A stretch of 49,845 nt of DNA from contig URCH01000007.1 in NCBI GenBank assembly GCA_900546275.1, positions 1 to 49,845 on the forward strand, written 5' to 3'. The notes beneath the pieces are model-generated. The model was given only the letters and a program-made list of their open reading frames with translations. It was not told the origin of the DNA and ran no database searches. Of this stretch, positions 42,622 to 49,845 are shown one piece after another. A program made the translations under genes and the position numbers. The DNA is from an uncultured Mycoplasmatota bacterium (GTDB taxonomy: Bacteria; Bacillota_I; Bacilli_A; RF39; UBA660). Each line of letters opens with the position of its first letter. The stretch's first letter is position 1.

Positions 42622-42722
42622 ACACAATTTTTACAATTATTGATAAAAATTTGATAAATTAATTAAATTTTAATAAAATATTTAATTTAATGTTATAATA
42701 TTGTGTGAAAGGTAGTGATTTT

Positions 42723-43181
42723 ATGGGTGCAGGTATTACTGCCATATTAGTTGGCATATTTATTTTAATAATATTTGGAGCATTCAAAAGAGTTCCTAAT
42801 CAAAAAAAAGTTAAAGGGACAATTCACAGAAACGAATTTTCTCACTTTGAAAGGGATATTGAAGGTGGTGGTTCTAATCAATATAATTTTTATGTTCAAT
42901 ATTTTGTTGATGGAAAAGAATATTTATTAAAATCAAAATATACTTCAAGACCAAAAAAAATAGGTAAAAGCATAACCGTAAAGTATAATTCAAAACAACC
43001 TGAAGAAGCTATTGTAGTTGGAAAGAGTGTTTATGTTGGTGCATTAATATTTATATGTTTTGGAATTTATGCAATTTGTTCAACACTTATCAATAACAAT
43101 AGTGTTGATTGTTGTACTTGTTTAGATTGTCCTGAATGTGATGTTTGTTGTGATTGCAACAATCCATATTTAAACAAATAA
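42723..43181 (+). CDS. DUF3592-like membrane protein with Cys-rich tail
   Basis: The 152-residue protein starts at ATG 42723 (GTG at 42705 is less likely). It has two membrane helices (about 3-21 and 101-120), a central extracytoplasmic or cytoplasmic beta domain of DUF3592 character (VKGTIHR..., VQYFVDGKEYLLKSKY, GKSITVKYNSKQPEEAIV), and a C-terminal tail with nine Cys in the last 24 residues (DCCTCLDCPECDVCCDC). The promoter has an extended -10, TGTTATAAT (42691-42699). The tail could bind metal or be disulfide-linked. The function is unknown. Confidence 0.7.
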   Translation: MGAGITAILVGIFILIIFGAFKRVPNQKKVKGTIHRNEFSHFERDIEGGGSNQYNFYVQYFVDGKEYLLKSKYTSRPKKIGKSITVKYNSKQPEEAIVVGKSVYVGALIFICFGIYAICSTLINNNSVDCCTCLDCPECDVCCDCNNPYLNK

Positions 43182-43184
43182 AAA

Positions 43185-43336
43185 CATAATTTTACTTGGC
43201 TTTATGCCTTGCTAAAATTATGCTTTAAAGGGTTTAAAAAGGGAAATTCCCTTTTTCACACCGTTATTGGCTTTGCCAATAGCGTAGTGTGTTACTAAAA
43301 TGGAATTTTAGTTTTATCATACGAGCTGTAGCTCGG
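43185..43336. repeat. Array of five consecutive hairpins
   Basis: Five perfect or near-perfect inverted repeats sit head to tail: CATAATTTTA/TAAAATTATG (43185-43222); AAAAAGGGAA/TTCCCTTTTT (43236-43256); CACACCG...CGTAGTGTG with inner TATTGGC/GCCAATA (43257-43291); ACTAAAAT/ATTTTAGT (43294-43312); CGAGCT/AGCTCG plus T-run (43322-43340). At least the last can terminate the plus-strand gene. The rest exceed what termination needs. Confidence 0.85.
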
Positions 43337-43339
43337 TTT

Positions 43340-44427
43340 TTAAACATAAAAATCTCTATCATCTTTTTCATAATTCTTTGTGTATAAATAATCATTTATT
43401 TCTTCTTCTCTAGGTGTTTTATCTGCTATATCGCGTAAATCTTTATTTGTGTATAAATCTAATTTGTGATAACTAGTTATTTCATCTACAATTTTATCTT
43501 TATCATTTTCATTTCCTAATTTAAGTAGTTTTCTAAAGAATTGTTTTAGGGATTGAACTATGATATTTAATAAACTTTTTAATTTATTATTTTCTTGTTG
43601 TAATTCTTTATTTTTATATTCTAATCTTCTAACTTCATATTGAATATTTCTTTTTTCATTTTCTAAATCTTTATAGGTCTGTGTATAATCAGTTAGTTCT
43701 TTAAATAATGCTTGATTTCTAGGCATATCTTTAATAACTCTTTTTGATGTATTCATAAAATTATTTAGTGTATCATAAGTATCTTTATCAATTTTAACTT
43801 CTTTACCTGTTATTGTAGGTTTAGAAGTTTTTAGTTTCTCTTGTAGTTCTTCAAAGTCTCTAGTCATAAGATAATTTTGTTGTTCTAATCTATTATCTAG
43901 TTTTCTTGTAATCTTTTTAAATTCTTTTATTGAAATATGCTCGTTATCGCTGTTTTTAATGCCTCTTTCTAGGTCAAAACCTTTGTCTATTAGTCTTTGA
44001 TAGTATTTGTCTTGAAGTAGGCTTAAATGGACTTTATCTTTGATATATTGCTTTTTAGAAATGGTATATTTTTTAGTATTAGTTCTTTTATCATATTTTT
44101 AAAGAAATCATTATCACTAGTAAATAGTAGTTCATCTGCAACTACATTATTTGAATCATCTACCATTTGTTTAAATGTTTTCTTTCTATCATCTCTCATA
44201 GTTTCCATTCGTTTATCGTGTTCTTTTTTATATTCTTTTGTTAAGTTATAAAATCCTTTAATGTATTTTTCGGAAAGTGGGACTAATTCAATATTATTTT
44301 TAGTTTTAGTAATATCTATATCAGGGTTAGATTTATATGCTTTTTTCTCTCGTTTGTTGTGCGATCCGATTTGTGCGAGGTCAGATAATTTATTTATTGG
44401 CTCAACTCTAAATATTGCATAACTCAT
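43340..44427 (-). pseudogene. MobV/Pre-type relaxase gene, internal deletion and frameshift
   Basis: The N-terminus from 44427 (MSYAIFRVEPINKLSDLAQI..., ending SDNDFFKNM) is clearly a Pre/MobV relaxase. After FFKNM the frame shifts, and in another frame the family's downstream part resumes (KRTNTKKYTISKKQ, GFDLERGIKNSDNEHIS), continuing through a coiled coil to the stop at 43340. The segment that should lie between, with the family's H-x-D-x-x-x-P-H-x-H metal/catalytic motif, is absent. So the relaxase cannot nick DNA. The N-terminal piece ends at 44023; an ATG at 43867 could restart the C-terminal 175 residues. Confidence 0.88.
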
Positions 44428-46275
44428 TTTTATATACCTCTTTTGCTTTCTCTAAAACCTCTTTATAAAGCGAATTGCCATTTTTATCTTTTATATCAGA
44501 TAAATCTATTGTTATAACTCCTAATCTTAAATTTTGTTTCTTATAGTTTTTATCATTTTTTATACAAATTAATCTTATGATTTTTTCTGCTTCAAGTTCT
44601 GAACTAAACGAGATATCTTTTAAATCATCATCAGTATCAACCTCATAATAGTTTAGTTTATAATCACTTCCCATTGTTTCTTGTAATTTATTAAAGTATT
44701 TAAGTGCTTGTTTTTGCGTCTTATGTTCTTTATTCATATTTAAACTACAACCATAATCATCAACAAACCATTTAAGATTATATGGTAATCCATAATTATT
44801 ATGATTTCTAATCATACCCATTATATAATCTGACCTAAAATTCCCATCTACCATTTCAACTTTATCACCAACTTTTTTTATTTCAATATTATCAATGTAA
44901 GTTGCAATTAATTTTCGCCTTTTTTCTCTTGATTCATTTAACCAATTATAAATATTTTCTATAAATTTCTCTGGATTAACAAAAGTATCTATTTCTTGTT
45001 TATCTTGAATAATCAATAAATCATCAACTGTAAAACTTAAATTCTCATATTGTTTTTGTTCTTTTAATTTATTAGTTAATTCAGTTCTTTGATATTCAAT
45101 ATGTTTAATCTCTTTATCAAAATCATTAAGTTTTAAGCCTCCTTTAATATAAGCAGTTTTAATTCTATCCATTTGTTTATCTAAATTCTTAATTTCTTTT
45201 TCATAATCTTCTTGTTTATTATCTAATTTAGATTTAATAAATGGTGTATAGTAATCATTTATAAGTTCATCTTGTTTAACTAGTTCTAACATTAAACCTA
45301 GTAGTAAACTTTCTATTTCATACTCCTTATAAATAGTTTTGCAACTTTCACATTTATAGTAGTAATATTTTTTTCCACTTTTCTTTTTAGTAGTAGCACA
45401 ACCACCTAGAAATTTACCACAATTAGCACATTTTAATTTATTTGTGAAAAGATAAGTTGCTGTTCTTTCATAGTGTCTAGCATTTCTTTGTTTTTGATAT
45501 TGGCAATTTTTCCATTTTTCTTTTGATACTATTGGTTCAACAACATTTTCATAATATGTAGGATGTTTAGTTCTTTTACCATTGATAAAATCGCCTTTAT
45601 AAAGTTCATTTGATAATATCTTTTGAATAGTAGAGTCATACCAATTTGTTTTACCTAAAACTTGTTCTTTATTAAATATATTCGCAATAGTTTGATGAGA
45701 TTTACCCTCTAAATATAAATCAAACACTCTTACTATTATATCTTTTGTAAGTGGGTCTGGTACTAACTTCTTATTATCTCTTTTAAAACCTAAAGGGCTA
45801 CGATTTGGAATATGTCCTGACTTAATAGCGCCAACCATACCAAATTTTGTTCTTTCGCTACATTTTCAATTTCATTTTGAGATACACTTGTCATAATTCT
45901 CATAACCATTCTACCATTTGAAGTAGTGGTATTAGATTCATCTGCCATACAATCAATATCGCACTCATAATCATTTACAAACTTCATTAATTTTTCAATA
46001 TCATAGACTGAACGAGTTAATCTATCTAACTTAAAAGCAACTATAACATTTATTTTCTTATCTTTAACATCTTTCATCATTTCTTGATATGCAGGTCTTT
46101 TATCATTTTTAGCACTAATACCTGCATCTTCATATACTTTGTAAATTTCATAACCTTTAAATTTACAAAACTCTTTTAATTTTTCTTCTTGTTCGGGTAA
46201 ACTAAATCCTTCTCGTTTTTGGTCGAGTGTAGATACTCTTTTATAAATACCCGCAATTTTTCTTTCTTCAATCAT
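44408..46275 (-). pseudogene. Large serine recombinase gene split by a frameshift
   Basis: From ATG 46275 (SD AAGGAAGTG) the catalytic domain is normal: GIYKRVSTLDQKREGFSLPEQ, VAFKLDRLTRSV and TSVSQNEIENVA. At about 45862 the frame shifts by a missing base: the next frame reads ERTKFGMVGAIKSGHIPNRS, the expected continuation, and runs through LGFKRDNKKLVPDP, the zinc ribbon (LKCANCGKFLGGC, then CESCKTIY) and a coiled coil to 44408. The parts together give about 620 residues. It overlaps the relaxase pseudogene by 20 nt. It differs from the TnpX-type recombinase at 33478 in sequence. Confidence 0.88.
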
Positions 46276-46336
46276 ATTTTTAACACTTCCTTTCATATGT
46301 TTGGCACTTTAAATGGAAAAAGTGAAGTCTAATTTC

Positions 46337-46386
46337 AAAAAAAGAGGGTCAAAAATACTAGATAATACTAATACCTTTGACTCCTC
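46337..46386 (-). terminator. Terminator between the leader frame and the recombinase
   Basis: GAGGAGTCAAA pairs with TTTGACCCTC (one bulge), followed by seven T on the minus strand. The stop codon of the 22-codon leader frame falls in its loop, an arrangement typical of attenuation. Confidence 0.75.
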
Positions 46387-46426
46387 TTAAATAATCATTT
46401 ATATGTAATTGTCTTCGTTTAATCAT
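46358..46426 (-). CDS. 22-residue leader peptide before the recombinase
   Basis: ATG at 46426 follows GAGAGG; the frame reads MIKRRQLHINDYL... and stops at TAG inside the terminator loop. A consensus promoter lies about 60 nt upstream. Ribosome position on this frame would decide whether the terminator forms, so it probably controls the recombinase. The peptide itself is not known from a family I recognise. Confidence 0.5.
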   Translation of the reverse strand: MIKRRQLHINDYLRGVKGISII

Positions 46427-46482
46427 AGAAGTACCTCTCTTTCCCCTTAAAAAGCGATACTGCTTGCTTTTATTAGTTCTAT

Positions 46483-46511
46483 ACTATAAACTTTTATTAT
46501 TGATTTGTCAA
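46483..46511 (-). promoter_or_regulatory. Sigma-A promoter of the leader/recombinase transcript
   Basis: A perfect TTGACA (46511-46506) and TATAGT (46488-46483) are 17 nt apart on the minus strand. Confidence 0.8.
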
Positions 46512-46515
46512 GGTT

Positions 46516-46763
46516 TTAGTGTGCTTTGATATATTCTTCTAGGTCTTTAAATTTAATTTTATCTTTATAACCATTTATAAAAACTTCATCATATTCTTCA
46601 AAAATCAAATAATCATTATTTTTAACTTTTAATATATGTGGTTTAACATAAGCGATATTTGTATTTTTAATAATTCATAATCTACATAAGCAAACCTACA
46701 AATCATTTCTACCTTTCTTTTTAATTCTTCACTTATTACAAGTTCTTTAGTTTCTATTGTCAT
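46516..46763 (-). pseudogene. Frameshifted small hypothetical gene
   Basis: From ATG 46763 the frame reads MTIETKELVISEELKRKV..., reaching VDYELLK. In the next frame it continues NTNIAYVKPHILKVK, then NDYLIFEEYDEVFINGY, to a stop at 46516. The shift falls in a run of five A, consistent with loss of one A. Restored, the protein would have about 82 residues. No family is recognised. It lies between ssrA and the recombinase promoter and is too broken to appear as one frame. Confidence 0.6.
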
Positions 46764-46791
46764 AACTCATCACTTATCCTTTCTTAAATAA

Positions 46792-46816
46792 CAAAAAAAC
46801 TAACATTTCTGTTAGT
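46792..46816 (-). terminator. Terminator of ssrA
   Basis: ACTAACA-GAAA-TGTTAGT followed by seven T on the minus strand, about 50 nt after the mature tmRNA 3' end. A weaker hairpin (46832-46854) lies between. Confidence 0.88.
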
Positions 46817-46862
46817 AATTTATTACTCCCGAATTTATAAAAGTTCGAGTTTCCTATCAATC

Positions 46863-47242
46863 TGGTGGAGCTGAGGAGAATCGAACTCCTGTCCAAATAT
46901 TCCCAAATATAAGTTTCTACAAGCTTATTTAGTTAATAAATTTCCTAATAATATAAGTAACTAACAACACTATTATTAGTAAGCTTAAAATATTCATTGC
47001 TACTTATAAGCATCATAACAATATATCCCATTAAATCGAACCTTCAATAATTTCCATAGGAGAGAAATTAAAGAAAGTCGTATTCCTTATTCTAAATTAG
47101 GCAAAGGCAACAACGTTTTTAGTAAACATTGAAGCAATACGGTCTTTTAAATTTTTTCCAGTTATTTTCTGTTTTGTACGTAACGTGTACAAAGCGACTT
47201 GCTACTTATATCAAAGTATATCTGTCGAAACCAAGCAGCCCC
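46863..47242 (-). ncRNA. ssrA: Transfer-messenger RNA
   Basis: The 5' end GGGGCUG (47242) pairs over 7 bp with the CAGCUCC of the 3' end, which terminates in an encoded CCA (46865-46863). The T-arm region GGAGTTCGATTCTCC is intact. The tag frame after the usual GAAAATAACTG segment reads GKNLKDRIAS, then MFTKNVVAFA, stop TAA. The hydrophobic V-A-F-A end suits ClpXP recognition. tmRNA rescues stalled ribosomes with SmpB, whose gene lies directly upstream. The tag start is assigned by analogy and could differ by one codon. Confidence 0.95.
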
Positions 47243-47305
47243 ATACAAAATTAAAATGTTAAATAACATTTATATGATTTTAACACTTTAATTTATATAA
47301 GTCAA

Positions 47306-47743
47306 TTAGTAATTTTTTAATTGTTTTTGTACTTCTCTATTAATATCTCTTTGTTTAATAGTTTCCCTTTTATCATATGTTTTTTTACCTTTAGCAAGAC
47401 CTAAAAGAATTTTTGCTTTATTTCCTTTAAAATATAATTTAATTGGTACTAAAGTATTTCCATCTAACTCAACTTTATTAAACAATTTCAATATTTCTTT
47501 TTTATGTAATAATAATTTTCTAGTTCTTTTTTCATCATGATTAAATATATTACCTTCTTTATACTCACTAATATGCATTCCTAAAATAAAAACTTCATTT
47601 CCTTTTATAACTGCATAACTATCCTTTAAATTAGCATTCCCGTTTCTAATTGATTTAATTTCAGTACCTGTTAAAACAATACCACATTCTATTGTACTAA
47701 GAATTTCATAATCATACTTAGCTTTTCTGTTATTTATCTCCAT
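47306..47743 (-). CDS. smpB: SsrA-binding protein SmpB
   Basis: SmpB binds the tRNA-like part of tmRNA and delivers it to stalled ribosomes. The 145-residue protein (start 47743; AAGGTGA 6 nt upstream) shows NRKAKYDYEILSTIECGIVLTGTEIKSIR, NLKDSYAVI, HISEYKEGN, and the C-terminal GLAKGKKTYDKRETIKQRD tail. Length is typical. It overlaps the end of rnr by 14 nt, giving the common rnr-smpB-ssrA order on one strand. Confidence 0.96.
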   Translation of the reverse strand: MEINNRKAKYDYEILSTIECGIVLTGTEIKSIRNGNANLKDSYAVIKGNEVFILGMHISEYKEGNIFNHDEKRTRKLLLHKKEILKLFNKVELDGNTLVPIKLYFKGNKAKILLGLAKGKKTYDKRETIKQRDINREVQKQLKNY

Positions 47744-49845
47744 TATCTTCACCTTGTTTTACTAGTTCAAAATCGATTGTTTTAGCCTCTTTATTTGCAC
47801 CTACTACTTTTATTCTTACTTTATCCCCTAGGCGATAACCCCTTTTATTCTTATCTCCTCTAATTGAAAATGTTGTTTCATCATAAATATATTTATCATC
47901 ATTTAAACTATCTATTTTTACCAAACCTTCTATTAAATTTGCTAATTCAACAAACATTCCAAAACTTGTTACACTACTTATTATTCCTTCATATTCTTCA
48001 CCTATATGATTCATCATATATTCAGCTTTTTTCATATCATCAACTTCACGTTCACAATCCACTGAATCTCTTTCTTTTTCTGATGAATGTTCAGTTAAAT
48101 ATGTAAGTTTATTGTCCCAATATTCTATAACTTCATTATTTATTTGATTTTTAAACAAATATTTTCTTAACAATCTATGAACAGTCAAATCTGGATATCT
48201 TCTTATTGGAGAGGTAAAATGTGTATAACATTTACTTCCTAAACCAAAATGTCCTATATTATTTTTATCATATACAGCTTTTTGCATACTTCTAAGCATC
48301 ATTGATGACAAAATATGATATTCTTCTTTATCTTTTAATTGTTCAAGGATATACTTGATAGTAGTAGGTTGAACATCTTTTATTTTCCCATTTATCTTAT
48401 ATCCTAACACACTTATAAATTTAATAAATCTATCTATTTTTTCTTCATTTGGTTTACCATGTATACGATATACAAATGGCAAATTCATATAATATATATG
48501 AGTAGCTACTGTTTCATTTGCAGCAATCATGAAATCCTCTATTAAGTTTTCGCCTTCTCCTCTATATCTTTTTACTATATCAATTGCTTTTCCTTTTTCA
48601 TCGACAATTATTTTAGCTTCATCTATACCAAAATCAATATAACCACGATTTTCTTTCATTTTTCTTAATATATGAGCTAAATCCAACATTTTTATTAATG
48701 TATCGGCAAATGGTTCATATCCCTCTGGTATTATATTCTCCTCCAAGATTTTATTTACATTTTTATATGTCATTTTTTTTCTAGATCGAATAATACTTTC
48801 AAATATATCATATGAAACAACTTTACCTTTATTGTCTATTTCCATTACACATGACATAGCAAATCTATCTTCATTTTCATTTAATGAACAAATTCCGTTA
48901 GAAAGTTTATGAGGAAGCATTGGAATTACTCTATCTGCTAAATAAACACTGGTTCCTCTATCATATGCTTCTAAATCAAGTGGTGTATCTTCTTTAACAT
49001 AATAACTTACATCAGCTATATGAACACCCAACTCATAATTACCATTATCTAAAACTTTTAAACTTATAGCATCATCTATATCTTTTGTATCATCACCATC
49101 TATTGTAAAAATTACTTGGTCTCTTAAATCCCTTCTATTTCCAAAATCTTCACCTTCAATTGTTAAAGGAATTTTACTTGTTTGTTCCATTACTTTATCT
49201 GGAAATGTATCATTTATTCCATACTTAGCAACTATTGATAAAATATCAACACCTGGATCATTTTTATGTCCTAGTATTTTTATAACTTCACCCTTATATT
49301 CATAATCCCTTACTCTATTTGTTATTTTAACTAATACTTTATGACCGTTCATAGCGCCTAATGTTTTATTTTTATCTATTTCGATTTTTAATTTTACTTT
49401 TTCATCATCTAAATCTACATAGCCTTTTCCTTTTGAATAATAAAATTCTCCAACCATTTCTTTAAATTTTCTATCAACGATTTTAAGAATTCTACCTTCT
49501 AGTTGCATACCATTTTTACTAGTTATTTCAACAATTACTTTATCATTATGTATTGCACCGTTTAGATTTGATGGTGCGATAAATACATCCTCATCACCTT
49601 CTATATCAACAAATCCAAAACCCTTTTTGTTAATAATCATTCTACCTATTTTTAAATGACTATTAGTAAACAACATATAGTTATCTTTTTTTGTCCTATA
49701 TATTTTTAAGTTGTCTTCTAGATTATTTAATGTTTTAAGTAATTCTTTTAATTCATCAACTGTTGTAAAACCTAGTTTATCTTCAAGTTCATGTACTGAT
49801 AAAGCCTTATTTTCATTTTTTAATATTTCAAGTATTTGTTCTTCC
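47730..49845 (-). CDS. rnr: Ribonuclease R (N-terminus outside window)
   Basis: RNase R is a processive 3'-5' exoribonuclease that degrades structured and tmRNA-tagged messages. The frame is open to the right edge: upstream of the internal Met at 49676 it continues through EEQILEILKNENKALSVHEL, a winged-helix domain typical of RNase R N-termini, so the gene is partial. Then come two cold-shock domains (KKGFGFVDIEGDEDVFIAPS and others), the RNB domain with IDGDDTKDIDDAISL (metal Asp residues), ADRVIPMLPHKLSNGICSL, HFTSPIRRYPDL, and a C-terminal S1 domain (EGIISSVTSFGMFVEL). The conserved link with smpB and ssrA fits its role. Confidence 0.96.
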   Translation of the reverse strand, partial: EEQILEILKNENKALSVHELEDKLGFTTVDELKELLKTLNNLEDNLKIYRTKKDNYMLFTNSHLKIGRMIINKKGFGFVDIEGDEDVFIAPSNLNGAIHNDKVIVEITSKNGMQLEGRILKIVDRKFKEMVGEFYYSKGKGYVDLDDEKVKLKIEIDKNKTLGAMNGHKVLVKITNRVRDYEYKGEVIKILGHKNDPGVDILSIVAKYGINDTFPDKVMEQTSKIPLTIEGEDFGNRRDLRDQVIFTIDGDDTKDIDDAISLKVLDNGNYELGVHIADVSYYVKEDTPLDLEAYDRGTSVYLADRVIPMLPHKLSNGICSLNENEDRFAMSCVMEIDNKGKVVSYDIFESIIRSRKKMTYKNVNKILEENIIPEGYEPFADTLIKMLDLAHILRKMKENRGYIDFGIDEAKIIVDEKGKAIDIVKRYRGEGENLIEDFMIAANETVATHIYYMNLPFVYRIHGKPNEEKIDRFIKFISVLGYKINGKIKDVQPTTIKYILEQLKDKEEYHILSSMMLRSMQKAVYDKNNIGHFGLGSKCYTHFTSPIRRYPDLTVHRLLRKYLFKNQINNEVIEYWDNKLTYLTEHSSEKERDSVDCEREVDDMKKAEYMMNHIGEEYEGIISSVTSFGMFVELANLIEGLVKIDSLNDDKYIYDETTFSIRGDKNKRGYRLGDKVRIKVVGANKEAKTIDFELVKQGEDNGDK

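Noticed and set aside
42398..42625. Minus-strand 75-codon frame with several Cys
   Set aside because: No SD at either Met; it spans the candidate terminator and competing stems, so RNA structure explains the region better.
46863..47242. tRNA gene suggested by TTCGA and CCA
   Set aside because: The arms belong to the tRNA-like domain of tmRNA, with the tag frame in between; no separate tRNA was found.

Overview
The window is very AT-rich, with standard stop codons, strong Shine-Dalgarno (SD) sites, a T-box leader, rho-independent terminators, EzrA and sporulation genes (a Spo0A effector, two alpha/beta-type SASPs, SpoIID). This points to a spore-forming, low-GC Bacillota, perhaps one of the uncultivated gut Bacilli or Erysipelotrichia-like lineages. 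The species cannot be named from the sequence. No tRNA, 16S/23S rRNA or CRISPR array was seen.

About 1-33,330 is a mostly minus-strand chromosomal core. In order it holds: a prepilin-like surface protein cut by the window edge; rnhB; leuS behind a leucine T-box with a small membrane protein; a GH31 glycosidase and a divergent pyruvate kinase; gpmI; a Spo0A homologue with an eroded receiver domain; a lipid glycosyltransferase and a flippase-like membrane protein; pgk; a second prepilin carrying a LamG-like domain; gap with an upstream nucleoside kinase; clpP on the plus strand; two SASPs; thiI; two very large paralogous surface metalloproteases with repeat arrays; ezrA; spoIID with a UPF0316 protein; and a glycerophosphodiesterase. 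Four lower-glycolysis genes (gap, pgk, gpmI, pyk) lie in one 10-kb block.

About 33,330-46,800 is accessory DNA. A phage-type lysis module (XhlA-like protein, holin, M23-LysM endolysin) was split by a 4.58-kb TnpX-type serine-recombinase element. A 9-bp direct repeat marks the ends, and joining the flanks across it restores an intact second LysM domain in frame. The element carries a 750-residue HExxH protein. Beyond it lie two tandem XRE regulators, each behind a pair of identical-architecture operators; a class I amidotransferase; a second HExxH protein; a possible attenuator RNA; an array of five hairpins; and a decayed mobilisable element. That element holds a MobV relaxase lacking its His motif, a frameshifted serine recombinase behind a leader-peptide/terminator attenuator, and a frameshifted small gene.

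About 46,800-49,845 is the conserved trans-translation and RNA-decay cluster ssrA, smpB and rnr. The decayed element lies directly downstream of the 3' end of ssrA. Recurrent themes are HExxH metalloproteases (four genes in two groups), tandem duplication of regulators and surface proteases, compact gene ends with stop codons inside terminator hairpins, and element decay by small indels, several in A-runs.
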